Source: Leptolyngbyaceae cyanobacterium
Lineage (GTDB): Bacteria > Cyanobacteriota > Cyanobacteriia > Cyanobacteriales > Aerosakkonemataceae
Reading direction: 5' to 3'
DNA length: 64,000 nucleotides
Assembly (NCBI GenBank): GCA_036703985.1
Contig: DATNQN010000056.1
Span: 52,807-116,806 of the forward strand
This document shows, in pieces, positions 1 through 9,630 of the stretch (position 1 is the stretch's first letter; the number at the start of each line of letters is the position of its first letter). Made by a program: the position numbers and the translations under genes. The notes under the pieces are model-generated. The model worked only from the letters and a program-made list of their open reading frames with translations. It searched no databases and was not told the origin of the DNA.

Positions 1-11
1 ATTTTTAACTT

Positions 12-2060
12 TTAACTCTTCTTGCCATTACCATTACCATTGGTAGTCAGTACCCGTTCAGCTAATTTATCAGGCACTTCTTGCAGGTGATCGAACTTCC
101 AGTTAAAGAAGCCAACACCCATTGTTAAACTTCGCAATTCTACGATAAAGTTTTGCATTTCCGCTTGTGGCAAATAGGCAGAAAGTTTATCCCACCCTTT
201 CCAATCAGACCGACCTTCGTAGCCTAAAATTTGGCCGCGTCGTCCGGTCAGCAATTGCATTACTTTAGAAGTAAATTCTTGCGGTGTCGAAACCTCAATA
301 GAGGTAATCGGTTCTAGCAAAGTAGGTTCGCATTTAGCCATCCCTTCTTGCATTGCCAAACGTGCAGCTTGTTTAAACGCTTGTTCCGAACTATCTACCG
401 TGTGGTAAGAACCGTTCGTTAAGGTAACTGCCACATCCACCACTGGGTAACCCAATGGCCCATGTGCTAGAAATTCCCGCACACCAGTTTCCACACCTGG
501 AATATATTGCCGTGGAACCACTCCGCCCACAATTGTTTCGTTGAAGTTGAAGCCTTCCCCACGTCCTAGCGGTTTGATGTCTAAATAAACATCACCGAAC
601 TGTCCGTGTCCGCCGCTTTGGTGCTTGTAGCGTCCGTGAATGGAAGTAGCAGGTTTGCGAATGGTTTCTTTGTAAGGGATTTGGGGTAAGTGGGTAACCA
701 TTGGCAAGTTATACTTGCGACGCAGGCGGTCTAGGGCTACTTGCAGGTGAATTTCGCCCTGACCCCACAGGATCACTTCGCGGGTATCGCCGTGTTGTTC
801 CCAAGCCAAAGAGGGGTCTTCCTCGATCAGCTTGCCAACGGCAGAACTGATTTTTACTTCATCGTTGCGCTTTTCTGCGGTAACCGCTAAAGCGTAAACC
901 GGCGTCAGTTGTTCCGCTTTGGGTAATTCTGACGCCGGTTGTCCGCTATTAGTTGATAGGGTATCGCCCGTTTTTATGCCTTCCAAACGACCGATCGCCA
1001 CAATTTCACCAGCTTCTGCTTGTTGTATAGTGGTTTGTTGTTGACCTGCCAGACGATAAAGACCACCGGCACGCATCCCATTAAGAACGATGCCATCGGT
1101 TAACGTACCTTGCCAAACTCGGACTAAGGAGAGTTTGCCACCTTGGGGAGTGAAGTAAGTTTTCAGTACTTGTGCCAAAGGTACATCGCCCTTGAGGGAA
1201 ATTCCCCGGCGATCTAAAGTTGTTTCTGGAGCGGGTGCTTCTCGTACTAAAGCTTCTAATAGGGGTCGAACGCCAAAATCGCTTTCTGCTACTCCCAGGA
1301 ATACGGGAACGATTAAGTCTGCCCCCAATTCCATTTTCAGGTCTTGGATGATTTCTTCTTGAGGTGGTTCGATTTCTTCGAGGAGTTCTTCCAACAAATG
1401 ATCGTCAAAGTTGGCTAACTCTTCCAGCATTTCGTTGCGTGCGGCGTGTTCTTGTTCTTTCAGTTCTGCTGGGAAGGGCACCGGGTCGGCTGGCGCACCG
1501 GCATGATAATGATAAGCTTGTTCGGTTACTAAGTCGATAAAGCCAACGAGGTTTTCTCCTTGACCGATCGGATATTGATGAGGTACTAAAGGACGACTAG
1601 ATACATTTTTGAGGGCGTGCAATACGTCCATAAAGTTGTTATTCGCCCGATCCATCTTGTTAATGAAGACTAGGTGAGGAATTTCCCAGTCATCCAAGAA
1701 TTTGAATAAGGGGGCTAGGGTAAGGACGCGATCGCTAACTGGTTCGCAAACCACTACCGCCGCATCCACACCAATCAAGGCGTTAAAAGTTTCTTGAGAA
1801 AATTCTACTGAACCGGGACAATCAACAAATGTAAACCGCAAATCTCCATATTCGGCGCAGGCGGCTGTCAACTCTACGGTCATTTGGCGATCGCGTGCTT
1901 CTGTCGCGCTATCTCCTACCGTGTTTTTATCTTTAACGCTCCCTTTGCGAGAAATCGCACCCGTCACAAACAATAAGCTTTCTAGCAACGTGGTTTTACC
2001 ACTCAAATAAGGGCCTACGATCGCCACGTTCCGAGAGCTAGAAACGACTTTTTCGTTCAT
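12..2060 (-). CDS. Elongation factor G-like GTPase (EF-G paralogue)
   Basis: A 682-residue protein with the full EF-G layout: GTPase domain, domain II, then domains III-V. The P-loop is GPYLSGKTT (about 16-24), G3 is DCPGSVEF (80-87) and G4 is NKMD (134-137). Housekeeping EF-G has GHIDAGKTT and DTPGH, so this is the divergent EF-G-like subfamily and probably not the main translocase. Ser84 replaces the histidine that normally activates the hydrolytic water. An exceptionally good Shine-Dalgarno (AAGGAGGT on the minus strand, 2064-2071) supports the ATG start. It is monocistronic as far as the window shows. Its substrate is presumably the ribosome, but its cellular role is not established here. 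Confidence 0.93.
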   Translation of the reverse strand: MNEKVVSSSRNVAIVGPYLSGKTTLLESLLFVTGAISRKGSVKDKNTVGDSATEARDRQMTVELTAACAEYGDLRFTFVDCPGSVEFSQETFNALIGVDAAVVVCEPVSDRVLTLAPLFKFLDDWEIPHLVFINKMDRANNNFMDVLHALKNVSSRPLVPHQYPIGQGENLVGFIDLVTEQAYHYHAGAPADPVPFPAELKEQEHAARNEMLEELANFDDHLLEELLEEIEPPQEEIIQDLKMELGADLIVPVFLGVAESDFGVRPLLEALVREAPAPETTLDRRGISLKGDVPLAQVLKTYFTPQGGKLSLVRVWQGTLTDGIVLNGMRAGGLYRLAGQQQTTIQQAEAGEIVAIGRLEGIKTGDTLSTNSGQPASELPKAEQLTPVYALAVTAEKRNDEVKISSAVGKLIEEDPSLAWEQHGDTREVILWGQGEIHLQVALDRLRRKYNLPMVTHLPQIPYKETIRKPATSIHGRYKHQSGGHGQFGDVYLDIKPLGRGEGFNFNETIVGGVVPRQYIPGVETGVREFLAHGPLGYPVVDVAVTLTNGSYHTVDSSEQAFKQAARLAMQEGMAKCEPTLLEPITSIEVSTPQEFTSKVMQLLTGRRGQILGYEGRSDWKGWDKLSAYLPQAEMQNFIVELRSLTMGVGFFNWKFDHLQEVPDKLAERVLTTNGNGNGKKS

Positions 2061-2618
2061 AAAACCTCCTTAACGGCTATGCAAGAGTTTTTCTCTTCAC
2101 TCCAACCGCTTATGACTATGTTTGTAAATGTGTCCTGTTCGGCACAAAATCTATCCTGTCGATCGCCCAGAAGTCTTTCAGGTAGATTGCCTTTGGTCAA
2201 TGGTTAAGAGGTTAAAAAATAGATTCTTACCTATGGCCTATGGCCTAACTAATGACTTCTCAGTTTTTAAAGATGAGCTTACTTACTAAAAATAATTTAC
2301 TCACCTATTTGTGAACTTACCTCGTATTTAGTGAGAGGTTAACCCTTATTTAACACACTGTCACAAAAATAGGAATTTGCTTTAAAAGGAAGGTTTCTAT
2401 CTGTTAATTTAAGCTAATTTTAATATCTAAATAATAATTTATGTTGATTTTTTATAAATTCAAAAAATAAAGTGAAAGAAAAATAACTTAATGTTTCTTT
2501 CTTTCACTTTTACTTTTTCTTAAGAATTGAGAATGAGAAAATATGAAGTCATCATTAAGTTTTCTGAATTGAGGTGTCAAATTTTCCCTTTCCCTCTCCC
2601 TTTCCCTTTCCCTCTCGA
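2061..2618. other. Intergenic region, EF-G-like to CtpA
   Basis: About 560 bases of AT-rich sequence with no convincing gene. It holds the Shine-Dalgarno of the EF-G-like gene at its left end and a hairpin (2469-2510) that probably ends ctpA transcription. A C/T-rich simple repeat built from CCCTTT and CCCTCT units lies at about 2582-2615. No tRNA-like or riboswitch-like structure was recognised. Confidence 0.6.
2469..2510 (-). terminator. Probable intrinsic terminator downstream of ctpA
   Basis: A 13-bp perfect inverted repeat (AAAGTGAAAGAAA at 2469-2481, TTTCTTTCACTTT at 2498-2510) with a 16-base loop. Read on the minus strand it is followed by ATTTTTTGAATTT, a U-rich tail. It lies about 110 bases beyond the ctpA stop codon. 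The stem is AT-rich, so strength is uncertain. T-rich sequence on the plus side makes it potentially bidirectional. Confidence 0.5.
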
Positions 2619-3929
2619 CTAGCGATTAGCAGAAGTCGCTCTACCATTGCCATTGCGTTTGGCAATTTGTTGCTGCAACACTTCTATAGCCTTCGCATAT
2701 TGAGGGTCTTGTTTAGTGCCGATTTCATCGCGATTGCGGCTTAACTCTTGTCTTTGGGCATCAGAGAGTTCCACCGTCACATCGGGAGCAATGCCGGCGT
2801 GGTTGATATCCCGACCGCTGGGAGTAAAATATTTAGCGATCGTCACTGCCAAACCCGAACCATCACCCAATCCCCGCACCGACTGCACTAAGCCTTTTCC
2901 AAAGGTTTTCGTACCGACTAGCACGGCGCGTTGATTGTCTTGGAGCGCTCCCGATAGAATTTCACTAGCGCTGGCCGAACCACCATCTACCAACACCACT
3001 AATGGTTTATCAGTAATTTGGCGATTATTGGCTTTTTCGCGATCGGATACCCCTTGGCGGTTTACAGTAGAGACGATCGACCCTTCTTTCAACCACATCC
3101 GGGCAATATCAATGCTCGAATAAAGCAGTCCACCAGGATTAGAACGCAAATCCAAAATGTAACCAGCTACCTTTTGCTTTTCTAAAGCCTGAATAGCCGC
3201 CCGCATTTCCGGGGCTGCATTGGCGCTAAATTGATTCAAGCGAATATAGCCAACACCGCCAGAAATATCTGGACGATAAGTGTAGCGGACGGGATGGATT
3301 TCGATCCTTTCCCGTTTGAGGCGGAAAACCTTTTCTTGATTACTCCGCTGAACAGTCAGAGTTACTTCCGTACCAACAGTGCCTCGGATCAGGTTAACGG
3401 CATCGTTGACATTCATGCCATTGGTCGATTTCCCGTCAATTTTGGTAATGATATCCTTCGCTAGCACTCCAGCCTTAGCAGCTGGCGTACCCTCAATTGG
3501 CGAAATCACCACCAGTTTTTTAGTTTCCTCATCCTGAGCCAATTGGATACCAACACCCGTTAGTTCTCCAGAAGTATCGATTTGCATACTCTGAAACTCT
3601 TTCGGGTCCATAAACCGGGTGTAAGGGTCATCCAGTGGCTTGAGCATCTCCCGGATTGCTTTGTATGCTTCTTCCTTCGTGGTGTAATTCCGGTTCAGAT
3701 AGTCCTTGCGAATTGCCTGCCAATCTACCCGGTTAAAAGTACCATCAACGTAGTTTTTATCAACTATCTGCCATACTTCATCCACTAACTCCTTCGGGCT
3801 ATCTCTAAAGAAAGCCTGAGCAATTATGGGAGTGTTTGGCATATAAAAATTCAGGGCAGTTGCGGCGACGGGAGTTAGCACTACAGCTGTTGCCCCAAGC
3901 ACGAGCCAACGTTTTGTTTTATCCATCAT
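2619..3929 (-). CDS. Carboxyl-terminal processing peptidase (S41, CtpA/B/C type)
   Basis: A serine/lysine-dyad protease that trims C-termini of exported or lumenal proteins. The frame is open to a TTG at 3977, but I place the start at the ATG pair at 3929/3926, just before a basic residue stretch (DKTKR) and a hydrophobic segment (WLVLGATAVVLTPVAATAL) that looks like a signal or anchor. A PDZ domain follows (from GELTGVGIQL, GTPAAKAGVL), then the S41 fold. The catalytic serine is in GGSASASE and the lysine in TFGKGLVQ. The Ser-Lys spacing of 25 residues matches plant D1-processing CtpA (S372/K397). Cyanobacteria carry several Ctp paralogues and I cannot tell whether this one is the D1 protease. 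Confidence 0.93.
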   Translation of the reverse strand: MMDKTKRWLVLGATAVVLTPVAATALNFYMPNTPIIAQAFFRDSPKELVDEVWQIVDKNYVDGTFNRVDWQAIRKDYLNRNYTTKEEAYKAIREMLKPLDDPYTRFMDPKEFQSMQIDTSGELTGVGIQLAQDEETKKLVVISPIEGTPAAKAGVLAKDIITKIDGKSTNGMNVNDAVNLIRGTVGTEVTLTVQRSNQEKVFRLKRERIEIHPVRYTYRPDISGGVGYIRLNQFSANAAPEMRAAIQALEKQKVAGYILDLRSNPGGLLYSSIDIARMWLKEGSIVSTVNRQGVSDREKANNRQITDKPLVVLVDGGSASASEILSGALQDNQRAVLVGTKTFGKGLVQSVRGLGDGSGLAVTIAKYFTPSGRDINHAGIAPDVTVELSDAQRQELSRNRDEIGTKQDPQYAKAIEVLQQQIAKRNGNGRATSANR

Positions 3930-4057
3930 GTCTGTTGAGCCGGAAAAAAGGAGAAACTGCAATGGGAGTAAGCCCAATTTAGCACAGGCTTTTTATCGAA
4001 TTGTTCAGTACATACCACTATTGTGCTTAACCAAATAAAACTTTGCACGCTATTTTT

Positions 4058-5272
4058 TTAAGGATCGATCCAGCGACCGTCTGCTTTGATTAAGTTTATT
4101 AACTCCTCCACACCTTGAGCTTCGGGAACTTTTTTGATTTCGTCTCTGCCTCGATACAGGGAAATATAACCGGGCTGTTTGCCAACATAACCGTAGTCGG
4201 CATCGGCCATTTCTCCAGGGCCGTTGACAATGCAGCCCATTACTGCTATGTCTAACCCGGTGAGATGTTTGGTTGCTTCCCGTACCCGATGCAGGACTTC
4301 TTCTAGGTTAAACAATGTACGACCGCATGAGGGACAGGCGACGTATTCCACCATTGTTTTCCGCAATCCCAGAGCTTGCAGAATACTATAACAAACCGGA
4401 ATCTCTTTTTCAGGAGCTTCAGTCAGGGAAACCCGTATCGTATCGCCAATCCCATCCGCTAAGAGAGGCGCAATCCCAGCCGTAGACTTAATCCTTCCGT
4501 ATTCCCCGTCGCCCGCTTCTGTTACTCCCAAGTGCAGGGGATAGTCCATCCCATTTTCATCCATCCGCTTTGCCATCAGACGATAAGCAGCTATCATCAC
4601 GGGGGCGCGGGAAGCTTTCATGGAAATCACTATGTTGCGGAAGTCGAGAGATTCGCAAATCCGAATGAATTCCAAGGCAGACTCTACCATCCCTTCTGGG
4701 GTGTCGCCGTAAGTAAACAGCATCCGTTCGGCTAATGAACCGTGATTGACACCGATTCGCATAGCTTTGCCTTGATCGCGCAAAGAAACTACCAGTGGTT
4801 CTAAGGTTTCTCGGATTTTTTCCCCGATTTCGTCAAATTCGGCTTGGCTATACTCGCTGCGATCGGCTTTCGGTTTTTCAAATACGTATAATCCTGGATT
4901 AATCCGTACTTTATCTACGTATTTGGCAACTTCCAAGGCGATTTTCATACCGTTGTGATGTACGTCGGCAACTAGGGGTACGTCTTGGTAAGTTTGAAGG
5001 AGTTTTTGCTTGATTTCCCCTACTGCTTTGGCATGACCGAGACTAGGTACGGTAACGCGCACTATTTCGCAGCCAATCTCGTGCAAGCGACGAATCGCAG
5101 CTACCGATCCTTCTACGTCTAGGGTGTCTTCGTTGATCATCGACTGTACCACTACGGGGTAACCGCCGCCGATGGTGACGTTTCCTACTTTGACGGGACG
5201 AGTTTTGCGCCGCTTGATGGTGGTGTCGAATTCCGGTTGACGGGAGGTGGTTGGGTTTGGCAGAGTTTGCAT
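4058..5272 (-). CDS. ispG: 4-hydroxy-3-methylbut-2-enyl diphosphate synthase (IspG/GcpE)
   Basis: Catalyses the penultimate step of the MEP isoprenoid pathway, converting 2-C-methylerythritol 2,4-cyclodiphosphate to HMBPP with a [4Fe-4S] cluster; in cyanobacteria the electrons come from ferredoxin. The 404 residues match the bacterial two-domain form, without the plant/Chlamydia insert. An N-terminal TIM barrel contains [21 protein letters not shown] and VNHGS. The C-terminal cluster domain has C313-P-S-C316 and C347-IVNGPGE354, giving three cysteines plus a glutamate as ligands. All expected residues are present. It supplies precursors for carotenoids, phytol and quinones. It lies about 130 bases upstream of ctpA on the same strand, with no clear functional link. 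Confidence 0.97.
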   Translation of the reverse strand: MQTLPNPTTSRQPEFDTTIKRRKTRPVKVGNVTIGGGYPVVVQSMINEDTLDVEGSVAAIRRLHEIGCEIVRVTVPSLGHAKAVGEIKQKLLQTYQDVPLVADVHHNGMKIALEVAKYVDKVRINPGLYVFEKPKADRSEYSQAEFDEIGEKIRETLEPLVVSLRDQGKAMRIGVNHGSLAERMLFTYGDTPEGMVESALEFIRICESLDFRNIVISMKASRAPVMIAAYRLMAKRMDENGMDYPLHLGVTEAGDGEYGRIKSTAGIAPLLADGIGDTIRVSLTEAPEKEIPVCYSILQALGLRKTMVEYVACPSCGRTLFNLEEVLHRVREATKHLTGLDIAVMGCIVNGPGEMADADYGYVGKQPGYISLYRGRDEIKKVPEAQGVEELINLIKADGRWIDP

Positions 5273-5339
5273 ATCGCTATTGGTTTATTCCCTGTGTTCG
5301 TCTCTGTTTTTCAGGTTGCCATAGAAGGGGACAATTTTG

Positions 5340-5390
5340 GCTAAAACCTGGGATGGAGGGATGGGGAGATGGGGAGGTGGGGAGGGGGGA
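5340..5390. repeat. G-rich simple repeat (GGGGAGATGGGGAGGTG type)
   Basis: A short run of imperfect GGGATGGGGAGRTGGGGAGG units between ispG and the COP23 gene. The complementary C-rich form recurs at 43056-43085 and 63949-64000. This is a common dispersed low-complexity repeat in filamentous cyanobacteria and has no coding potential. Confidence 0.6.
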
Positions 5391-5476
5391 TATCAGAAAT
5401 ATGGAAGATTTGAGGTGTGTTAGCTTATTGGACGGAATAACTAAAGAATTTTAATTGCAAATATACAAAAATACAG

Positions 5477-6037
5477 ATGAAAACTCTGTCTTGCGTGCAA
5501 ATATCAGGTGCGATCGCATTTAGCATTACTACAGCCTTCAGTCAGCCAACTGTAGCACAAAACACCACTTTCCTCTGCGGCACGAGTAATGGTGTACCCG
5601 CTACCATTGTTCGGACGCCAGAAAAAGAAGTGCCGATGATTCTCTGGAATTCTCCTAATATCGCCCTCTCTGGCAGTACTCCTCAGAAGTTGTGTCAGGA
5701 AGTAAGCAGCAGATTGCAAACTCACTACAAAAACGACACTCTAAAATATATCACTACTCAGTTTAAAAGCGGTCAAGTCGTTGTTTGCGTTGCCGAAAAA
5801 GAGAATGAACCTTGTAGTGGTGAACCTTTATTTACTTTGAATACCAGTGGCGCTACTCCCGGAGATACTTTGCAAAGAATATTCCGCATCCGGGTGGCTT
5901 CTGCTGCACCTATTAGCGAAACTCAAGACCGTCTTTATATCAGTTTAGATCGATATCTCAATGGAGAATATCCCAGTTTAACGCCTGTTGGCAGACGTAC
6001 TCCTCCTTCGCAACCAATTAATTCTCGCGATCGGTAA
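5477..6037 (+). CDS. COP23-domain secreted protein
   Basis: A 186-residue protein with an N-terminal signal peptide (hydrophobic 8-22, probable cleavage after TVAQ near residue 28). A COP23 domain follows, named after a circadian oscillating protein of Cyanothece. Diagnostic features are the FLCGTSNGVPATIV start, PMILWNSPNIALSG, TPQKLCQEVSSRLQ, a Cys near VVCVAEKENEPCSGEPLFTL and the end LYISLDRYLNGE. Paired cysteines suggest disulfides in an extracytoplasmic compartment. The biochemical function is unknown. It precedes the two trypsin/WD40 genes by about 100 bases in the same direction, so co-transcription is possible. Cluster membership is inferred from position only. Confidence 0.8.
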   Translation: MKTLSCVQISGAIAFSITTAFSQPTVAQNTTFLCGTSNGVPATIVRTPEKEVPMILWNSPNIALSGSTPQKLCQEVSSRLQTHYKNDTLKYITTQFKSGQVVVCVAEKENEPCSGEPLFTLNTSGATPGDTLQRIFRIRVASAAPISETQDRLYISLDRYLNGEYPSLTPVGRRTPPSQPINSRDR

Positions 6038-6137
6038 TTTTTTTTAATGCTCATTAATAAGCGGCATTTTATTAATTAAAAATTCGATCGGGTAATCATT
6101 AAAATATTGATTTTTTTGTGTAATTGGTGCAAATGAG

Positions 6138-7838
6138 ATGTTTAAAATTTTTTCCTATGGATTATCAGCAGCGTTGATGGGTGCAGCAATTGTGGTGGTG
6201 CAACCGCAAATTACCGTACCGCAAACTTTGGACGAACAAGCGATCGCATCTCTGGCTAGAGAAGCAACTGTCTTCATTAACGGTCAAAATCCCGGTTCTG
6301 GGGTAATTATTTCCCGAAAAGGCAATACTTACTACGTGCTTACTGCACAGCACGTTGTTAACAGCCCAGATGAATATGAAATCGTCACCTCCGATGGCAC
6401 TAAACATTCACTGGACTACAGCACCGTCAAAAAATTGCCTGGAGTAGACTTAGCGCTGGTGCAGTTTACCAGTGACAAACACCGTCGAATTGCGCCACTG
6501 GGAGATTCTGATGTGGCAAATGAAGGAAAAACAGTTTATATTTCCGGTTGGCCCCATCCCGGACGCGCGATCGCTCAACGTATATTTCAGCTTACATCGG
6601 GGAAGATATCTGGACGACCGTTAGAGCCGTTAGACAAAGGTTATGGCTTAGTTTATACCAATACTACCCGTGTCGGGATGAGTGGAGGCCCAGTGTGGGA
6701 TGCTCAAGGACGGGTAATCGGTATTCACGGACAAGCAGAGGGGGAACAAATTGTTAATCAAGACGGAAATACAATTTCTGTTAAAGATGGATTTAATCTG
6801 GGTGTTCCTATTAATAGCTTTTTGAAACTCGCCTCCCAAAATGGCATCAATTTACTGTATTTACGAGATAACTTTTCTCTAGCCAACACTCTTTCGACTG
6901 ACAAACGTTGCTCGGAAAAAGTAGCTGGTAATGTCACCTTTAGTCCCGATAATCAGGTGATGGCTATCCCTCTTCAAAGTGGCGAAATAAGTTTGTGCGC
7001 TCGAACTACCGGTAAAGAACTGCGAACTATAAAAGCGCATTCTCTGGTTCGTGGTATTCGCTCTCTCTTGTTCAGCCCGGATGGTAAAAGTTTAGTAAGT
7101 ATCGGTGAGGAAGAGGGAAACAGAAGCATCGCTAACATCAAAATTTGGAATGTCAACACCGGAGAATTACTGCATACCTTTACCATCAATAATCAAGTTT
7201 CTACCTACTTGCCTACGTTTAGCCCGGATGGTAAGACATTGGCTACTGGACATGACAAAATAATCAGAATTTGGAACCTCAATACTGCCAAATTGTTGCA
7301 CGAGCTTGATAATGATGAGGGCGTTTGGGGGATGACCATTAGCCCAGATAGTCAGATTCTCGCCAGTGGAAATTTGGGCGGAACTATCAAAATTTGGAAT
7401 TTAGGTACAGGCAAATTGCTGCGTACCATTAAAGGACATTCAACGCCCGTTATTGAACTGAATTTCAGCCCGTTTGGGCAAATTCTCGCCAGTGGTAGTG
7501 CAAGTTCTAAACAAATTTATAATCTCCAAAATTCTCCTAGAGGCAATGTTGACGACGCTAGTATCAAGATTTGGAACTGGCAAACTGGTGAGTTGCTTCA
7601 TACTTTGAAAGAAAATTCTGCAAGTATTGGTTCCCTTGCCATTGAACCAAATGGACAAATTCTTGCCAGTAGCAGTAATAACGAAATCGAAATTTGGAGT
7701 TTAGACACGGGGCAACTACTGCGGACTCTGGATGCTGGTAAACCTGTAGAGGTAGCATTCAGTGCTGATGGTCAAATGCTTTTCAGTCACAATTTTGTGG
7801 TTGACGAGACACAAATTTGGCAATTGTCAAAGCCTTAA
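6138..7838 (+). CDS. Trypsin-like serine protease fused to a WD40 propeller (copy 1)
   Basis: 566 residues. A hydrophobic leader (FSYGLSAALMGAAIVVVQPQ, 5-24) suggests export or membrane anchoring. An S1-type protease domain spans about 38-230 with a complete triad: H72 (LTAQHVV), D104 (GVDLALVQF) and S182 (GMSGGPV). The rest (about 265-566) is a seven-bladed WD40 propeller, with blade ends IKIWNVNTGE, IRIWNLNTAK, IKIWNLGTGK and others. The propeller presumably recruits or gates substrates (inference). It is followed 31 bases later by a close paralogue and then by a TPR-CHAT protein with the same leader, so these look like one transcription unit. The start ATG is confirmed by the leader shared with the downstream genes. 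Confidence 0.88.
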   Translation: MFKIFSYGLSAALMGAAIVVVQPQITVPQTLDEQAIASLAREATVFINGQNPGSGVIISRKGNTYYVLTAQHVVNSPDEYEIVTSDGTKHSLDYSTVKKLPGVDLALVQFTSDKHRRIAPLGDSDVANEGKTVYISGWPHPGRAIAQRIFQLTSGKISGRPLEPLDKGYGLVYTNTTRVGMSGGPVWDAQGRVIGIHGQAEGEQIVNQDGNTISVKDGFNLGVPINSFLKLASQNGINLLYLRDNFSLANTLSTDKRCSEKVAGNVTFSPDNQVMAIPLQSGEISLCARTTGKELRTIKAHSLVRGIRSLLFSPDGKSLVSIGEEEGNRSIANIKIWNVNTGELLHTFTINNQVSTYLPTFSPDGKTLATGHDKIIRIWNLNTAKLLHELDNDEGVWGMTISPDSQILASGNLGGTIKIWNLGTGKLLRTIKGHSTPVIELNFSPFGQILASGSASSKQIYNLQNSPRGNVDDASIKIWNWQTGELLHTLKENSASIGSLAIEPNGQILASSSNNEIEIWSLDTGQLLRTLDAGKPVEVAFSADGQMLFSHNFVVDETQIWQLSKP

Positions 7839-7868
7839 CTTTCTTGTAGTGGTGAGGGTGTAAGAAAG

Positions 7869-9593
7869 ATGTCGCAAAATTTTTTCTATGGATTATCGGC
7901 AGCATTAATAGGTGCAGCAATTGTGGTGATGCAACCGCAAATTGTGTCAACGCAACTCAATGAGGAAGCGATCGCTGCGATCGCCAAAAAGGTTACAGTC
8001 GTCATCAACGGTCAAAATCCCGGTTCTGGTGTATTGATTGCCAAAGAAGGTAATACTTACTACGTCCTGACTGCCAAGCACGTCGTAGCTACTCCAGATG
8101 AATATGAAATCGTTACCTCGGATGCACAGAAACATAACCTAAACTACAGTACGGTTAAAAAACTTCCCAATGTAGATTTAGCTGTGGTGCAGTTTACGAG
8201 TAATAAAAATTACCAAACTGCCCAGTTAGGCAATGCGGAAATCATTCAGGAAGGCTCAACTATTTATATTGCAGGTTGGCCTCACCCCGGACAAGCGATT
8301 ACTCAACGCATCTTTCAAATCACTACGGGCAAAATTTCCGGGCGTCCTCTGGATACGTTAGAGGAGGGCTACGCGCTGGTTTACACTAACACCACTGCTT
8401 CCGGTATGAGCGGAGGGCCGATATTTAATGAGCGAGGTGATGTAATTGGCATTCACGGGCGGGCAGAAGGACAACCAATTTACAATGCCGATACGGGAAA
8501 TACAGTGGCGGTTAAGTCTGGATTTAACTTAGGAATTCCCATCAGTACTTTTTTTAATCTCGGCTCAAATTCAGGCATTGCTTGGCGACACTTTCGCGGC
8601 CACTTCTTACTTCAAAATTTTTTCCAGACGCAAACAGAAAGTATGTTGAGATCTCTTACCTTCAGACCGGATGGGAAAACTATCATCGGGTTGAATATGA
8701 ATTTTTTGAATGCGGTCGATATAGAATCCATCTTTGAGATTTGGAATATAGGTAATGGCAAACTAGAGCGTTCTATTAAACTTGAGGGATTAAAATGGTC
8801 GGGTACTTCTCCCATCATTATCGGCTCAGATGGTCAAACCTTAGCCCACGGGCGCAATCGTGAAAACAAAATCGAAATTTGGAATCTAGGTAATGGCAAA
8901 CTAGAGCATACCTTTGATCTTGGTTTAAATAGCAGGGATATAGAGAACTTGGCAATCAGCCCGAATGGACAAACTTTGGTTAGCTTACAGGTATACATCG
9001 AATCACCTGAAGGTCTCAAAATTTGGAATCTGAAGACTGGCAAACTACTGCATACCATCGATCATCGCTACTGTGAAGGGTTTTATTTACTCTCCTTTTC
9101 TGGAGATGGAAAAACGCTTGCCTCTGTCAATGGTGGTACTAGCATTAAAATTTGGGATGTTCCTACTGGCAAACTAAAACGTACTCTGGAAACTTCTAGT
9201 AGCGGAGTTAGTTGCTCTGATGAAAGGGTTCATCCTTCTGCCCTTAATTCGATCGCAATTAGTCCAGATGGAAATACCTTAGTTAGCGGCAGTAAAGATG
9301 GCATCCTTCAATTTTGGGATCTCGGTACGGGCAAACTCAGAAGTAATCTACAACTACAAAATCTCGGTCAAGTGAATAACTTAGCAATTAGCCCAGATAG
9401 CCAACTTCTTGCTACCATTCATCAAAACTTTCGGATTCTAATTTGGGATGTTAAGTCAGGGAAATTCTTGACTGAACTATCAGGATACCCCGATAAGTTT
9501 TTCAGCGTTCACTTTAGTCCGGATGGAAAAACTCTATTGAGTCGAAGTCAAGATGGCATCCTCAGAGTTTGGCAGTCACCACCACCTTGGTAA
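7869..9593 (+). CDS. Trypsin-like serine protease fused to a WD40 propeller (copy 2)
   Basis: 574 residues and a tandem paralogue of the preceding gene. The leader (FFYGLSAALIGAAIVVMQPQ) and protease domain are very similar (GQNPGSGVLI, WPHPGQAITQRIFQ). The triad is H71, D103 and S181 (GMSGGPI). The C-terminal propeller has seven recognisable blade ends (FEIWNIGNGK, IEIWNLGNGK, LKIWNLKTGK, IKIWDVPTGK, LQFWDLGTGK, LIWDVKSGK, LRVW). The propellers diverge much more than the proteases, which suggests changed binding specificity after duplication. It sits 31 bases after copy 1 and 38 bases before the TPR-CHAT gene. No recognisable Shine-Dalgarno precedes it. Confidence 0.88.
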   Translation: MSQNFFYGLSAALIGAAIVVMQPQIVSTQLNEEAIAAIAKKVTVVINGQNPGSGVLIAKEGNTYYVLTAKHVVATPDEYEIVTSDAQKHNLNYSTVKKLPNVDLAVVQFTSNKNYQTAQLGNAEIIQEGSTIYIAGWPHPGQAITQRIFQITTGKISGRPLDTLEEGYALVYTNTTASGMSGGPIFNERGDVIGIHGRAEGQPIYNADTGNTVAVKSGFNLGIPISTFFNLGSNSGIAWRHFRGHFLLQNFFQTQTESMLRSLTFRPDGKTIIGLNMNFLNAVDIESIFEIWNIGNGKLERSIKLEGLKWSGTSPIIIGSDGQTLAHGRNRENKIEIWNLGNGKLEHTFDLGLNSRDIENLAISPNGQTLVSLQVYIESPEGLKIWNLKTGKLLHTIDHRYCEGFYLLSFSGDGKTLASVNGGTSIKIWDVPTGKLKRTLETSSSGVSCSDERVHPSALNSIAISPDGNTLVSGSKDGILQFWDLGTGKLRSNLQLQNLGQVNNLAISPDSQLLATIHQNFRILIWDVKSGKFLTELSGYPDKFFSVHFSPDGKTLLSRSQDGILRVWQSPPPW

Positions 9594-9630
9594 AATAGCA
9601 AGTTAATTTTTCAAAATAACCTAATTTAAG

